A stretch of 64,000 bases of DNA, from positions 2,274,001 through 2,338,000 of the forward strand of contig OX638333.1 of NCBI GenBank assembly GCA_951812895.1, read 5' to 3'. The DNA is from an uncultured Roseovarius sp. GTDB taxonomy: Bacteria; Pseudomonadota; Alphaproteobacteria; Rhodobacterales; Rhodobacteraceae. Within the stretch, counting starts at the first letter, position 1. Each line of letters starts with the position of its first letter. The position numbers and the translations under genes are program-made. Below the pieces are notes generated by a model. It made no database searches. It was given only the letters and a program-made list of their open reading frames with translations, and had not been told where the DNA came from. Of the stretch, positions 1-10,289 are shown one piece after another.

Positions 1-960
1 GGCGGTGGTGACGTATTCGGCGGATTTGCCGGTGGCGGTGAAGATACGACATTTGAAACCGAAGACGGGGGTGACAGCAAATACCTGGGCGCGCGCGGCC
101 TTCCGCCGGAATTCATTGAGGAGCTGGAGCGGCAGTTCGGCCTTGATAAGCCTCCGCTCGCGCGGTTCTTCAACATGATGTGGAACTATATGCGGTTTGA
201 CTTTGGCGAGAGTTATTTTCGCAAGATTGACGTGACGGAGCTGGTTCTGGAAAAGATGCCGGTCAGTATCACGCTGGGGCTGTGGTCCACACTGATCGCC
301 TATCTCGTGTCGATCCCATTAGGCATTCAAAAAGCGGTGCGTGATGGCAGTTCCTTTGACAGCTGGACCAGTGGGATCATCATCGCGGCCTATGCCATTC
401 CCGGTTTTCTGTTTGCGATCATGCTGGTGGTGTTGTTCGCAGGTGGCAGTTACTGGCAGATTTTCCCGCTGCGCGGCCTGACATCCGACAACTTTGATCA
501 GCTGACCCTGTGGGGCAAGGCCATGGATTACCTGTGGCATATTGCGTTGCCGGTGATTGCCTCCACAATCGCTGCATTTGCGACGCTGACTTTGCTGACC
601 AAGAACTCGTTCATTGACGAGATCAAGAAACACTATGTGATGACTGCCCGCGCCAAGGGGTTAAGCGAGGGCAGGGTGCTTTATGGCCATGTTTTCCGTA
701 ACGCGATGCTGATTGTGATTGCCGGATTTCCGGCGGTTTTTATCGGCGTGTTCTTTGGCGGGTCTCTGTTGATCGAGACGATCTTTTCTCTGGATGGCCT
801 TGGGAGGCTTGGGTTTGAGGCTGCTGTAGGGCGCGATTACCCTGTAATGTTTGGCACGTTGTTTTTGTTTGGCTTGATTGGGTTACTCGTTAATATCCTG
901 AGCGACCTGATGTATGTGCTGGTTGATCCGCGCATCGATTTTGAACGACGCGAGGGGTAG
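1..960 (+). CDS. yejB: YejB-type oligopeptide/microcin C ABC transporter permease (5' end outside window)
   Basis: Inner-membrane permease of a peptide ABC importer. The reading frame is open from base 1, so the gene starts upstream of the window; the visible 319 residues begin in the variable periplasmic part (GLPPEF then [10 protein letters not shown]) and continue through five hydrophobic segments. The BPD_transp_1 coupling loop with the EAA-like stretch ([22 protein letters not shown]) is clear, and the end ([13 protein letters not shown]) is the family's usual C-terminus. It sits directly ahead of a second permease and a double-domain ATPase, the yejBEF order. The family also imports microcin C; the substrate here cannot be told from sequence. 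Confidence 0.93.
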   Translation, partial: GGGDVFGGFAGGGEDTTFETEDGGDSKYLGARGLPPEFIEELERQFGLDKPPLARFFNMMWNYMRFDFGESYFRKIDVTELVLEKMPVSITLGLWSTLIAYLVSIPLGIQKAVRDGSSFDSWTSGIIIAAYAIPGFLFAIMLVVLFAGGSYWQIFPLRGLTSDNFDQLTLWGKAMDYLWHIALPVIASTIAAFATLTLLTKNSFIDEIKKHYVMTARAKGLSEGRVLYGHVFRNAMLIVIAGFPAVFIGVFFGGSLLIETIFSLDGLGRLGFEAAVGRDYPVMFGTLFLFGLIGLLVNILSDLMYVLVDPRIDFERREG

Positions 961-963
961 GTG

Positions 964-2070
964 ATGGCGCTTTCCCCGCTCAATCAAAGGCGCTGGCGCA
1001 ATTTCCGCCGTAACAGGCGGGCATTTTGGTCGCTCATCCTTTTTGCGATTCTCTTTGCGGTGGTCCTGCCCGCAGAATTTGTTGCCAACGACAAGCCGAT
1101 TTTGGTGAAATACCAGGACAGCTATTATACCCCGATCTGGAAATTTTACCCCGAGACAGCCTTTGGCGGCGATTTCGAAACCGAAGCTATCTACCGCGAT
1201 CCGGAGGTTGAATGCCTTATCGCGTCCGGTGGTTTGGAGATTTGTTTTGATGACCCCGAAGCTGTGATCGAAGATGCCCAGGACGGAGAGGTCGAAGGCG
1301 AGGCAATTGTTAAGGGTTGGGCCATTTGGCCGCCAATCCCCTATAGCTATGACACATCTGTTGACCGGCCCGGTGCCGCACCGTTGCCACCCAACGGTCA
1401 AAACCTATTAGGCACGGATGATACCAAGCGCGATGTGCTGGCGCGGGTTATTTATGGATTCCGGCTATCAGTGATGTTCACACTGATCGTGACGTTTGCT
1501 TCGGCCGCCATCGGTATATTTGCCGGGGCGGTTCAGGGATATTTCGGCGGTTGGGTTGATCTTATTTTTCAGCGGATCATCGAGATCTGGGCCTCAACCC
1601 CACAACTGTATGTAATCATCATCCTGTTTGCCATTTTACCACGCAGCTTTTGGCTGCTCGTGGGCATTACTGTACTGTTCGGCTGGATGGCGTTGGTCGG
1701 CGTGGTTCGGGCAGAGTTTCTGCGTGCCCGGAACCTTGAATATGTCCGGGCGGCCAAGGCATTGGGTGTGGGAAACCTGACCATCATGTTCCGGCACATG
1801 CTGCCCAATGCAATGGTGGCGACGCTAACCATGTTGCCATTTGTGATTACCGGGACAATTGCGTTGCTGGCCGGGCTCGATTTCCTTGGTTTCGGCCTGC
1901 CGTCAAGCGCGCCTAGCCTGGGTGAACTGACGTTACAGGCCAAGCAGAATCTGCAGGCCCCCTGGCTGGCGTTCACGGCGTTTTTCACCTTCGCGATCAT
2001 GTTGTCGCTGCTGGTCTTTATCTTTGAGGGCGTGCGCGATGCGTTTGATCCCAGAAAGACATTTGAATGA
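964..2070 (+). CDS. yejE: YejE-type oligopeptide/microcin C ABC transporter permease
   Basis: Second permease of the yejBEF importer, 368 residues. The N-terminus has the family pattern NQRRWRNFRRNRRAFWSL, followed by one membrane helix and a large periplasmic insert (about residues 45-150) typical of YejE, then five helices with the coupling loop (YVRAAKALGVGNLTIMFRHMLPN). A GTG directly precedes the ATG; ATG 964 is chosen because GAGGGG lies 8 bases upstream. It follows yejB by 3 bases and its stop overlaps the next start (ATGA at 2067), so the three genes are one translationally coupled operon. Confidence 0.93.
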   Translation: MALSPLNQRRWRNFRRNRRAFWSLILFAILFAVVLPAEFVANDKPILVKYQDSYYTPIWKFYPETAFGGDFETEAIYRDPEVECLIASGGLEICFDDPEAVIEDAQDGEVEGEAIVKGWAIWPPIPYSYDTSVDRPGAAPLPPNGQNLLGTDDTKRDVLARVIYGFRLSVMFTLIVTFASAAIGIFAGAVQGYFGGWVDLIFQRIIEIWASTPQLYVIIILFAILPRSFWLLVGITVLFGWMALVGVVRAEFLRARNLEYVRAAKALGVGNLTIMFRHMLPNAMVATLTMLPFVITGTIALLAGLDFLGFGLPSSAPSLGELTLQAKQNLQAPWLAFTAFFTFAIMLSLLVFIFEGVRDAFDPRKTFE

Positions 2071-3656
2071 GCGTGCTTGAGGTCAAAGACCTGCGGGTCA
2101 GTTTCCGACAGGATGGGCAATTGGTCGAGGCTGTCAAAGGCGTGTCTTTCGCACTGGACCGCGGAGAGACCGTGGCATTGGTAGGTGAGTCTGGCAGCGG
2201 TAAATCGGTAACTGCATTGTCGACCGTTTCATTGCTCGGAGGCTCTGCAGAGGTCAGCGGCAGCGTTACCTATGACGGTCAGCAGATGATTGGCGCAAAA
2301 GAGCGGCTGCTACGCAAGGTTCGGGGCAACGACATCAGTTTTATCTTTCAGGAACCGATGACATCGCTGAACCCGCTGCACACACTGGAACGGCAGATCA
2401 GGGAAAGCCTGGAGCTGCATCAGGGGCTGACAGGAACAGAGGCGCGAACGCGGATTATCGAGCTGATGGACAGGGTTGGCATTCGCGATCCCGAGACGCG
2501 GCTGGGGGCCTATCCGCACCAGTTGTCAGGAGGCCAGCGTCAGCGGGTGATGATCGCAATGGCACTGGCGAACAAGCCGGACATCCTGATCGCGGATGAG
2601 CCGACAACGGCGCTGGATGTCACGATACAGGCGCAAATCCTTGACCTGCTGGCTGAGTTGAAGCGGGAAGAGGGGATGGGCCTGTTATTCATCACCCATG
2701 ATCTGGGTATCGTACAACGCATTGCCGACAGGGTTTGCGTGATGAAAGATGGTGAGATTGTTGAGGCCGGGCCGACGGCGGAAATCTTTGCCAATCCTCG
2801 CCACGAATACACCAGGACATTACTGAGCGCGCGTGCGACGGGTGTGCCTGACCCGGTTCCGACAGGGTCCAAGGCACTGGTCAGTACCAAAAATCTGCGG
2901 GTCTGGTTTCCAATCCAACGCGGGTTTTTGAAGCGTACGGTTGGTCATGTAAAAGCCGTGAATGAGGCGACTGTTACCGTTCGTGCCGGCGAAACGCTTG
3001 GCATTGTTGGTGAAAGCGGGTCGGGCAAAACCACACTGGCGCTGGCGGTGATGCGGTTGATCGGATCAGAAGGCGGGATCTCGTTTAACGGGCAGGATGT
3101 CGGCGGCTGGTCCACGCGGGAACTGCGGCGGCGGCGGGCCGATATGCAGATCGTGTTTCAGGACCCGTTTGGCAGTCTTAGCCCGCGCATGACCTGCGAA
3201 CAGATTATTTCCGAAGGTCTGGGCGTGCATGGCAATCCGGATGGTCGACCAGTGCGTGATCTGGTGGGTGAAGTGATGGAAGAGGTCGGCCTTGATCCCG
3301 CAGCCATGGACCGTTACCCGCATGAGTTTTCCGGCGGCCAGCGGCAGCGGATCGCAATTGCGCGGGCGATGATCTTGCGACCAAAGATGGTTGTGCTGGA
3401 CGAGCCGACATCGGCTCTGGATATGACCGTGCAGGTGCAGATCGTTGATCTGTTGCGGCGGTTGCAAAAGAAATACGGGCTGGCCTATCTGTTTATCAGT
3501 CACGATCTGAACGTGGTGCGCGCGATGAGCCATCATGTAGTAGTAATGAAGCAGGGCGATATCATCGAATATGGCAATGCAGAGGACTTGTTTAACAATC
3601 CGAAGACGGAATACACCCGAACGCTGCTAAGCGCGGCGCTGGATTTGACCGGCTAA
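2067..3656 (+). CDS. yejF: YejF-type oligopeptide/microcin C ABC transporter, double ATP-binding protein
   Basis: Cytoplasmic ATPase of the yejBEF importer, 529 residues, with two fused nucleotide-binding domains. Domain 1 (about 1-260) has Walker A GESGSGKS, signature LSGGQRQR and Walker B ILIADEPTTALD. Domain 2 (about 270-529) has GESGSGKTT, FSGGQRQR and MVVLDEPTSALD. Each domain carries the oligopeptide/dipeptide transporter C-terminal extension (NPRHEYTRTLL and NPKTEYTRTLL). The length is that of E. coli YejF. It overlaps yejE by 4 bases and is the last gene of the operon, facing a convergent SDR gene 8 bases beyond its stop. Confidence 0.94.
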   Translation: MSVLEVKDLRVSFRQDGQLVEAVKGVSFALDRGETVALVGESGSGKSVTALSTVSLLGGSAEVSGSVTYDGQQMIGAKERLLRKVRGNDISFIFQEPMTSLNPLHTLERQIRESLELHQGLTGTEARTRIIELMDRVGIRDPETRLGAYPHQLSGGQRQRVMIAMALANKPDILIADEPTTALDVTIQAQILDLLAELKREEGMGLLFITHDLGIVQRIADRVCVMKDGEIVEAGPTAEIFANPRHEYTRTLLSARATGVPDPVPTGSKALVSTKNLRVWFPIQRGFLKRTVGHVKAVNEATVTVRAGETLGIVGESGSGKTTLALAVMRLIGSEGGISFNGQDVGGWSTRELRRRRADMQIVFQDPFGSLSPRMTCEQIISEGLGVHGNPDGRPVRDLVGEVMEEVGLDPAAMDRYPHEFSGGQRQRIAIARAMILRPKMVVLDEPTSALDMTVQVQIVDLLRRLQKKYGLAYLFISHDLNVVRAMSHHVVVMKQGDIIEYGNAEDLFNNPKTEYTRTLLSAALDLTG

Positions 3657-3664
3657 TCGAGGGT

Positions 3665-4453
3665 TCAGCGCGCGCCCAGCGTAGCGCCACCATCCAGCAG
3701 GATGTTTTCCATCGTGATATGGCGCGCCCGCTCCGAAAGCAGAAATAGCGTCAGGTCTGCAATGTCTTCAGGCGTCGCCATTCGGCTCAACGGAATGCCA
3801 AGCCGCCATTGCGCGGGGTCACCTTTGATCACCCGATCCAGACTGCTGGCCGAGGTTTGAAATCCGCGCTGCATCGGTGTGTCGGTAGAACCGGGCGAGA
3901 CGATGTTACAGCGTATGTTATGCTCTGCCAGCTCCAGTCCAAGGCATTTCATGGCATGAGTCAATCCAGCCTTGGATGCGGGATATGCGCCAAGCGATGT
4001 GCGCGGTGTAGTGCCGGAATTGGAACTGATCGTGACAATCGCCCCCTGTTTTTGCGGCACCATCAGGCGGGCGGCAATCTGGCTGGCAATCAATGTGGCC
4101 GTAAAATTGATGTCGATTGTTCGGCGGACATCGTCGGCCGAAGTGTCGATCAGCCGGGAAGGCGACAGAACGCCAGCCGCGTTCACCAGGTAACGGGGTG
4201 GCCCATTCAGTGACTGCGCATCCAACAGAGTCCGTTCCAGAGCCTCCGCATCCTGAATATCAAGCGCGCTGATTGTGACCCTTGTCGCCTCTGCACCTGC
4301 CTCGGCGGCCAAGGTTTCCAGCTTATCCCTCGTTCGCCCAATCGCCACCACGGTGCAACCAACGGCGAGCAGAGACAAGGCAATAGCACGCCCAATCCCC
4401 TGGCCTGCGCCAGTTACAATGGCCGGGCCGTCGAGCGAGTATGGATCGGTCAT
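3665..4453 (-). CDS. SDR family oxidoreductase
   Basis: Classical short-chain dehydrogenase/reductase, 262 residues. Visible motifs: the nucleotide-binding [12 protein letters not shown] near residue 15, an NAAG motif (VNAAGVLSP), the catalytic serine segment (ISSNSG) and YPASK for the catalytic Tyr and Lys, then the PG motif ([11 protein letters not shown]). The C-terminus ([12 protein letters not shown]) is typical. It resembles 2,3-dihydroxybenzoate dehydrogenases (EntA-like), which also carry the TDTPM stretch, but no siderophore genes are nearby, so the substrate is left open. GGGAG lies about 10 bases before the ATG. Confidence 0.85.
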   Translation of the reverse strand: MTDPYSLDGPAIVTGAGQGIGRAIALSLLAVGCTVVAIGRTRDKLETLAAEAGAEATRVTISALDIQDAEALERTLLDAQSLNGPPRYLVNAAGVLSPSRLIDTSADDVRRTIDINFTATLIASQIAARLMVPQKQGAIVTISSNSGTTPRTSLGAYPASKAGLTHAMKCLGLELAEHNIRCNIVSPGSTDTPMQRGFQTSASSLDRVIKGDPAQWRLGIPLSRMATPEDIADLTLFLLSERARHITMENILLDGGATLGAR

Positions 4454-4550
4454 AGCTTTGCGCTCCCGTGCTAAACTGTGCTGTAGCTTAAAGGATTTCG
4501 CGAAGCCGAACCACGGATTTCAATTCACCTGCAAAACATTGGTCCCTAAT

Positions 4551-5906
4551 CTAAATTGCAGAGCTATGACCTGCTTTGCTGAGGTCATAGGCATCGAGGC
4601 TACGTGCGATCATGCGTGTGAGGGGTCGTGCCTCTGATGGGATCGAGAGTCCATCTGGCGTAAGGTCAAGCAGCCCTGGAAACTCCTCTGATACGCGTGC
4701 TAACAGAGCAGAAAGCTTACGCCGGTTGATGTTAAAGCGATCCCTGATCTCTTCCCCGTTAATCCGAAAGTCGCACATCAATGCCTCGATCATGCTGCTG
4801 CGCATCAGGTCATCGGGGCTGAAAACATGGCCACGCGTGGTGGAAAAGCGCCCTTCACGAATGGCGCGGGTATGTGTGCCGGTGGCTGGCGCATTCTGGG
4901 CGTATCCTTGTGGAAAACGCGAAATTGCGGACGCGCCGATTCCAATCAAAACTTCGGAAGCGTCATCAGTGTAGCCCTGAAAATTACGCCGAAGTATTCC
5001 GGTTTTGCGGGCGATGCTCAGCCCGTCCTGTGGGGTCGCGAAATGGTCGATCCCGATTTCATTGTAGTGATCCCATAAAAACAGTTTGCGCGCGGTTTCA
5101 AACAGGTTTAGCCGTTCCTGCGGGGTTGGCAGCGCCTCGGACGGGATCAGCTGTTGGCGTTTGGCCATCCAGGGCACATGGGCATAACCGTATAGCGCCA
5201 CCCGGTCAGGTGTGAGCGACAGAAGTTTCTGCACACTTTCGGTTATGCGCGCCGGGGTTTGATGCGGCAGGCCATAAAGGATATCGGCATTCAGGCTTTG
5301 CACGCCGCGTACGCGAATTTCGTCGGTCGCTTGTTTTGTAACATCAAAGCTTTGAATGCGTCCGATGGTCTGCTGGATCAGATCGTCAAAGTCCTGCACG
5401 CCTATTGATGCGCGGTTCATTCCGGCACTGGCCAATGCATCCAGCCGGGGGCCATCGATTTCATTAGGGTCAATTTCTACTGAAAACTCATAACCCGGCG
5501 CAAAATCTGCGATCTCTTTGATGGTGTCAGCCAGCTCTGTAATCATGTCGGGTGCAAGCAATGTGGGTGTCCCCCCGCCCCAATGCAGGCGAGACAAACG
5601 AATACCATCTGGCAAGTTTTGACCTAGCAGGGCAAACTCGGTTTTCAGTGTCTCAAGATAGGCACGTACCGGTGTCTCGGATTGTGTGCCCTGTGTGCGG
5701 CATGCGCAAAACCAGCACAATCTGCGGCAGAACGGGATATGGACATACAAAGAGATTTCGGATGCAGGTGAAATTTCTCCAATCCAGCGCGCAAACCGAT
5801 CTGAATCCACCCCACCGCCAAACTGCGGCGCGGTCGGATAGCTTGTATAGCGCGGTACCTTTGCGTCAAAGAGACCCAGTTCGCGCAGTTGTTCTTTCGT
5901 CACCAT
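4551..5906 (-). CDS. hemN: Oxygen-independent coproporphyrinogen III oxidase
   Basis: Radical SAM enzyme that decarboxylates coproporphyrinogen III to protoporphyrinogen IX when oxygen is scarce; cytoplasmic. The CX3CX2C cluster motif is CRRLCWFC, preceded by the family's PRYTSYPTAPQF and YVHIPF. The C-terminal HemN_C domain is present, for a total of 451 residues from the ATG at 5906. An in-frame TTG at 5933 would add nine residues (RNCPNATC) but has no ribosome-binding site; ATG also places the FNR box about 42 bases upstream of the start. It diverges from fnrL, matching induction at low oxygen. Confidence 0.93.
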   Translation of the reverse strand: MVTKEQLRELGLFDAKVPRYTSYPTAPQFGGGVDSDRFARWIGEISPASEISLYVHIPFCRRLCWFCACRTQGTQSETPVRAYLETLKTEFALLGQNLPDGIRLSRLHWGGGTPTLLAPDMITELADTIKEIADFAPGYEFSVEIDPNEIDGPRLDALASAGMNRASIGVQDFDDLIQQTIGRIQSFDVTKQATDEIRVRGVQSLNADILYGLPHQTPARITESVQKLLSLTPDRVALYGYAHVPWMAKRQQLIPSEALPTPQERLNLFETARKLFLWDHYNEIGIDHFATPQDGLSIARKTGILRRNFQGYTDDASEVLIGIGASAISRFPQGYAQNAPATGTHTRAIREGRFSTTRGHVFSPDDLMRSSMIEALMCDFRINGEEIRDRFNINRRKLSALLARVSEEFPGLLDLTPDGLSIPSEARPLTRMIARSLDAYDLSKAGHSSAI

Positions 5907-5941
5907 ACAGGTAGCGTTAGGGCAGTTGCGCAACAGGAACT

Positions 5942-5955
5942 TTGACCCAGATCAA
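5942..5955. promoter_or_regulatory. FNR box between hemN and fnrL
   Basis: TTGACCCAGATCAA matches the FNR/FnrL consensus TTGAT-N4-ATCAA at 9 of 10 fixed positions. It lies centrally between divergent hemN (ATG 5906) and fnrL (ATG 5991), its centre about 42 bases from each start, so one site could regulate both genes, including fnrL autoregulation. Confidence 0.85.
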
Positions 5956-5990
5956 CCTGTGGTCAGGACAACCGTGGAAATCGAAACGCG

Positions 5991-6737
5991 ATGCTGGCAG
6001 ACGATCTAAAAACCGCGCCACGTGATTGTGGCGATTGCCCCATCCGGCACAAGGCGGTTTGTGCTCGGTGCGAACCTGATGAGCTGACGCAGCTGGACAA
6101 AATTAAATACTATCGGACATTCGAAGCCGGTCAGACGGTCCTGTGGGCAGGGGACCACATGGGGTTTGTCGGATCAGTCGTGACAGGGATTGCCACGCTG
6201 ACCCAGACGATGGAAGACGGCAGAACCCAGATGGTTGGGTTGTTGCTGCCTAGTGATTTCGTCGGCCGGCCGGGGCGCGAGCATGCCTCGTACAACGTTG
6301 TGGCGACCTCAGATCTGGTGATGTGCTGTTTCCGCCGTAAACCGTTCGAGGGTCTGATGGCAGAGACGCCGCATATCGCGCAGCGCCTGTTGGAAATGAC
6401 ACTTGATGAACTGGATGCCGCCCGGGAATGGATGCTGGTGTTGGGGCGTAAGACAGCGCGGGAAAAAATCGCGTCGCTTTTGTCGGTCATTGCGCGACGC
6501 AATGCGTCGCTCAGCCTGTCAAAAGCCGAAGGTACGATGGTGTTTGACCTGCCTCTGACACGCGAGGCGATGTCTGATTACCTGGGGCTGACGCTGGAGA
6601 CGGTCAGCCGCCAGATTTCAGCGCTCAAGAAGGATGGAATTATCCAACTTGAAGGAAAGCGCCACGTGACGGTGCCGGATTTTGACCTGTTGCTTGATGA
6701 AGCAGGTGATGATGGCGACGGGGGAATGCTGAGCTAG
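5991..6737 (+). CDS. fnrL: FnrL, oxygen-sensing Crp/Fnr transcription regulator
   Basis: Global regulator of the oxic/anoxic switch; dimerises and binds DNA when its oxygen-labile [4Fe-4S] cluster is intact. The 248-residue protein has the N-terminal Cys cluster CGDCPIRHKAVCARC (Cys 13, 16, 24, 27), a further CC pair near residue 111 that may hold the fourth ligand, a cyclic-nucleotide-binding-like barrel, and a helix-turn-helix with E-x3-SR (TLETVSRQ), the residues that read TTGAT in FNR. It sits beside hemN and just ahead of the cbb3 oxidase genes, the usual Rhodobacteraceae arrangement, and FNR boxes precede all three units. Confidence 0.95.
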   Translation: MLADDLKTAPRDCGDCPIRHKAVCARCEPDELTQLDKIKYYRTFEAGQTVLWAGDHMGFVGSVVTGIATLTQTMEDGRTQMVGLLLPSDFVGRPGREHASYNVVATSDLVMCCFRRKPFEGLMAETPHIAQRLLEMTLDELDAAREWMLVLGRKTAREKIASLLSVIARRNASLSLSKAEGTMVFDLPLTREAMSDYLGLTLETVSRQISALKKDGIIQLEGKRHVTVPDFDLLLDEAGDDGDGGMLS

Positions 6738-6781
6738 TCCTCCCCGGCCGAGACACTTCGCCGCGCGGACCAGTGGCTCTG

Positions 6782-7573
6782 CTAGCGCTGTTCCTTCAAT
6801 GATTTCCTCAAAGGTACAAGGTCTTGCTGTGACAAAGCCGCCAGCCGGACCTCGATCTCAGAGTGTTCTGGAAGGTGTGAAAAGTGTCTTCCGCTGATTT
6901 CCTGATACAGTTTGATCTGCATCGCCAATTCGAAATCTTCAAAATCACTCGCGGTCACGACAAAGGCGTTTTCGCCGCCGACAAGATATTGGTAAAAGTA
7001 GTTAGTCAGACCAACAGGATCTTCTTCAATCGCGAGTGCATTAATCACGATTCCCTGTTTCAGCAACCGACCCCGTGTTTCCAGCATCCGTTCGAAATCA
7101 TCCGTGCGGCCATTACCAGCCAGATCAAAAACCTGTCTTCGGGCCGTGCCCGGGGCGACCTCCAGCATATCTGCTGCAAATTCCAGTCCGCTGTGAATCA
7201 TCGTACCGCCCCCCGGGATGCGCCGGGGCATGTCGGCGACCTCGTCAGCATAGGCCGCTGTATCTTCCAGGTCATGCAGAACAACCCAATTAAGGCCGAG
7301 GGACTGGCGGGTACTGCTGGACCATTGAACGATTGCGATTGCGACGCCACCGGGGGCATCTGCAATGGCGCCACTAACGGATTTGGATCGCAATGCGCGG
7401 GCGATGCCAGTGCGCTGCAGGTCAAATTCCATATCATTGACACTGGCCGATACATCGAAGGCCAGCACCAGGTGCAGTTCCATTTCATTCTCTTGTGCAG
7501 AAACAGGCGCTGTCGTGATCAACACAGCTGCTGAAATCCGGACCAAAAACTGCAAACAAATACCAAGCCGCAT
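6782..7573 (-). CDS. DUF1194 von Willebrand factor A domain protein, secreted
   Basis: 263 residues. An N-terminal signal peptide ends near APVSAQ (about residue 26), followed directly by a vWA domain with the metal-ion MIDAS motif DVSAS and later conserved TMIHSGLEFA and DLAGNGRTDD stretches. This matches the DUF1194 family, whose function is unknown; a periplasmic metal-dependent binding role is inferred. It is convergent with fnrL and 59 bases downstream of the stress-protein gene. The C-terminal 30 residues (basic and polar, ending SLKEQR) fall outside the recognisable domain. Confidence 0.85.
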   Translation of the reverse strand: MRLGICLQFLVRISAAVLITTAPVSAQENEMELHLVLAFDVSASVNDMEFDLQRTGIARALRSKSVSGAIADAPGGVAIAIVQWSSSTRQSLGLNWVVLHDLEDTAAYADEVADMPRRIPGGGTMIHSGLEFAADMLEVAPGTARRQVFDLAGNGRTDDFERMLETRGRLLKQGIVINALAIEEDPVGLTNYFYQYLVGGENAFVVTASDFEDFELAMQIKLYQEISGRHFSHLPEHSEIEVRLAALSQQDLVPLRKSLKEQR

Positions 7574-7632
7574 GGTGCCGACGGTGCGGCCTAGGCGGGT
7601 GTGGGGTCAAGCTAAATCAGGCGTAACGACTG

Positions 7633-8475
7633 TCACGAATGCGCCATCATCAGAGGCAGAACAGAATGTTCAAGCATATTACGCGTCGCACCCCCAAAAA
7701 TCGCCTCGCGGAACCGGGAATGACCGTAGGCCCCCATCACGATCAATTCGGCATCCATATCCGTCGCATGACGTACAATGACATCGGCCACACGTGGTAA
7801 AGTGCGCGACAGCACATCGATTTCGGTGCGCACGCCGTGCCGCGACAGGTATTGCGATAATAACCCGCCGGGATCTGACCGGGTCGGGCCATGCGCCGGG
7901 GGATCAATCACTGCAACATGCACAGCCTCGGCTGCCTGAAGTATCGGCATAGCTGCCCGAATTGCGCTAAGCGCTTCGGGGCTTTCATTCCAACAGATCA
8001 TGATGCGCTTTGGATCGGAAAAAGTTGCAATGTCCTGCGGCAGAATGAGGGTGGTCGCCTGACCTTCGAACAATGCGGCCTCGGTGATCGGTTCAAGTTC
8101 CGCGCCGCAGTTTTCTCCATAGGGCAGCGGTAGAATCACGAGATCAGCAAACCGCGCACGCGCGGCCACAAATTGATTAAGCCCGGCCAGTTGTGCCACC
8201 GCAGATTCCACGCCCCACCGGATGTCTGCCGATCTGAGGTAATTGCGAACATGGGTCTCGATCACATGCGCATCTTCATGTGCCTGCGTAATAGTTTCTT
8301 GCAGAACAACCACGCTTGAAGCGCCCTGATAGTACCCTGTCTGACTGTGATCCACGCCGAGGCAAAGCACCTCAAGATGCGCGTCATGTATGGCGGCCAG
8401 GTAGACGGCGTGACCCAGCATATCATCTGCCAATGCGACATCAGTAAGAACGCAAAACAGGCTTTTGTAACTCAT
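7633..8475 (-). CDS. Universal stress protein with two UspA domains
   Basis: Cytoplasmic stress protein of 280 residues. The first UspA domain (about 1-140) is degenerate; the second (about 150-280) ends with the ATP-binding signature GAYGHSRFREAIFGGATRNML. The ATG at 8475 (MSYKSLFCVL) is preferred: an upstream extension to 8625 would read through the FNR box and lacks similarity to the family. Divergent from ccoN with the FNR box between them, so low-oxygen control is likely. UspA genes beside ccoN and fnrL are common in this family of bacteria. Confidence 0.88.
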   Translation of the reverse strand: MSYKSLFCVLTDVALADDMLGHAVYLAAIHDAHLEVLCLGVDHSQTGYYQGASSVVVLQETITQAHEDAHVIETHVRNYLRSADIRWGVESAVAQLAGLNQFVAARARFADLVILPLPYGENCGAELEPITEAALFEGQATTLILPQDIATFSDPKRIMICWNESPEALSAIRAAMPILQAAEAVHVAVIDPPAHGPTRSDPGGLLSQYLSRHGVRTEIDVLSRTLPRVADVIVRHATDMDAELIVMGAYGHSRFREAIFGGATRNMLEHSVLPLMMAHS

Positions 8476-8562
8476 GTTGTGACCTACGAGTTGGGTTGCG
8501 AATGACTTCGGGCCAATGGTGCCCATTTCGTCGAAACCTAACACCCTCAAAACCGGCACGGA

Positions 8563-8576
8563 TTGATTCAGATCAA
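8563..8576. promoter_or_regulatory. FNR box between uspA and ccoN
   Basis: TTGATTCAGATCAA is a perfect match to TTGAT-N4-ATCAA. It lies about 94 bases upstream of ccoN and 88 bases upstream of the uspA start, the position expected for FnrL control of the cbb3 oxidase operon. Confidence 0.92.
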
Positions 8577-8669
8577 GGAAACGCAGCTCTGTACCCGTCA
8601 TACCAAGCACAGTCTTAACGCGCACACGCGGTTTTCGAATCGCGTCGAACAGGACAGAGGGATGAGAAA

Positions 8670-10274
8670 ATGTCGAATTACATCAAGCTGATTGCGCTTG
8701 GTCTGATCACGCTTTGTGCGTTGATCGCGGCCAACTACGCGCGGGATCTGGCATATTTGGTGAATGCCCTGACTATCGCACTTGTGGCGGCGGGCATGTT
8801 TCTATGGGTGCTTCGCAATACCGACGAGCCGGTAGTGAAAAGGGATCTTTCAGGAGAGTACCACGACGGTGTGATCCGGGCAGGGGTGATTGCAACCGCG
8901 CTTTGGGGTGTGGTGGGATTTCTTGTCGGCACATTCATCGCCTTTCAGCTGGCCTTTCCATCGCTCAACTTTGAATGGGCACAAGGACTGGCCAATTTTG
9001 GACGGCTCAGACCGCTCCACACAAGTGCGGTGATCTTTGCATTTGGTGGCAATGCGTTAATCGCGACCTCTTTCTATGTTGTCCAACGCACCTGCGCGGC
9101 ACGGCTCTGGGGCGGAAATCTGGCTTGGTTCGTGTTCTGGGGCTATCAGCTTGTGATTGTTCTGGCCGCATCCGGCTATTTGCTGGGGGCCACGCAAAGC
9201 AAAGAATATGCTGAACCGGAATGGTATGTGGATCTGTGGCTGACAGTTGTCTGGCTGGCCTATCTGGCAGTGTTCGTAGGCACGCTCGTTCGGCGCAAAG
9301 AGCCGCATATCTATGTCGCGAACTGGTTTTTCCTGAGCTTCATTATCACCGTGGCCATGCTGCATGTGGTTAACAACATCAGCATCCCGGTAAGCATTTT
9401 TGGATCGAAATCAGTACAACTGTTCAGCGGTGTACAGGATGCCATGACCCAATGGTGGTATGGGCATAACGCTGTGGGCTTCTTCCTGACTGCCGGCTTC
9501 TTGGGGATGATGTACTACTTTATCCCCAAACAGGCCGGGCGCCCGGTGTTCAGCTACAAACTCAGTATCATCCACTTCTGGGCGCTGATCTTTCTTTATA
9601 TCTGGGCCGGTCCGCATCATTTGCACTACACCGCGCTACCAGACTGGGCTTCGACACTGGGTATGGTCTTTTCGATTATCCTCTGGATGCCGTCCTGGGG
9701 GGGAATGATCAACGGTCTGATGACCCTGTCAGGCGCTTGGGACAAGCTGCGCACCGATCCGGTGATACGGATGATGGTGATCAGCCTTGGTTTCTACGGC
9801 ATGTCCACTTTTGAAGGGCCGATGATGTCGATCCGGGCGGTGAACTCACTGTCGCACTACACCGACTGGACCATTGGGCACGTGCATTCCGGTGCGCTTG
9901 GCTGGAACGGTATGATCACCTTTGGCGCATTGTACTTCCTGGTGCCGAAACTGTGGAATCGCGAGCGGCTCTATAGCCTCAGCCTTGTAAGCTGGCACTT
10001 CTGGCTCGCCACGATCGGCATCATTCTCTATGCCGCGTCGATGTGGGTGACTGGTATCATGGAGGGCCTGATGTGGCGCGAGGTGGATGCCAATGGGTTC
10101 CTGGTGAATTCTTTTGCCGACACAGTCGCCGCAAAACTGCCGATGTATGTGGTGCGGGGCCTGGGTGGGGTGATGTTCCTCGCCGGTGCCATCATCATGT
10201 GTTTCAACCTTTATATGACCGCCAGACAGGGCCCAGCCACACAGGCCACCGGTTCTGCTGTCCCGGCTGAATAA
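8670..10274 (+). CDS. ccoN: cbb3-type cytochrome c oxidase subunit I
   Basis: Catalytic haem b/haem b3-CuB subunit of the high-affinity terminal oxidase, 534 residues with at least twelve membrane helices. Haem-copper oxidase histidines are visible in [15 protein letters not shown] (low-spin haem ligand), [11 protein letters not shown] (CuB ligand with the family Tyr later), AGPHHLHY (the two CuB histidines) and [17 protein letters not shown] (haem b3 and low-spin haem ligands). A purine-rich site (AGAGGGATGAGAAA) precedes the ATG. First gene of ccoNOQP, with an FNR box about 94 bases upstream. Confidence 0.97.
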   Translation: MSNYIKLIALGLITLCALIAANYARDLAYLVNALTIALVAAGMFLWVLRNTDEPVVKRDLSGEYHDGVIRAGVIATALWGVVGFLVGTFIAFQLAFPSLNFEWAQGLANFGRLRPLHTSAVIFAFGGNALIATSFYVVQRTCAARLWGGNLAWFVFWGYQLVIVLAASGYLLGATQSKEYAEPEWYVDLWLTVVWLAYLAVFVGTLVRRKEPHIYVANWFFLSFIITVAMLHVVNNISIPVSIFGSKSVQLFSGVQDAMTQWWYGHNAVGFFLTAGFLGMMYYFIPKQAGRPVFSYKLSIIHFWALIFLYIWAGPHHLHYTALPDWASTLGMVFSIILWMPSWGGMINGLMTLSGAWDKLRTDPVIRMMVISLGFYGMSTFEGPMMSIRAVNSLSHYTDWTIGHVHSGALGWNGMITFGALYFLVPKLWNRERLYSLSLVSWHFWLATIGIILYAASMWVTGIMEGLMWREVDANGFLVNSFADTVAAKLPMYVVRGLGGVMFLAGAIIMCFNLYMTARQGPATQATGSAVPAE

Positions 10275-10289
10275 GAAAGGGGACAGGAC

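Noticed and set aside
5907-5933. TTG start at 5933 for hemN
   Set aside because: It lacks a Shine-Dalgarno sequence, adds nine residues not typical of HemN, and would put the start within 10 bases of the FNR box.
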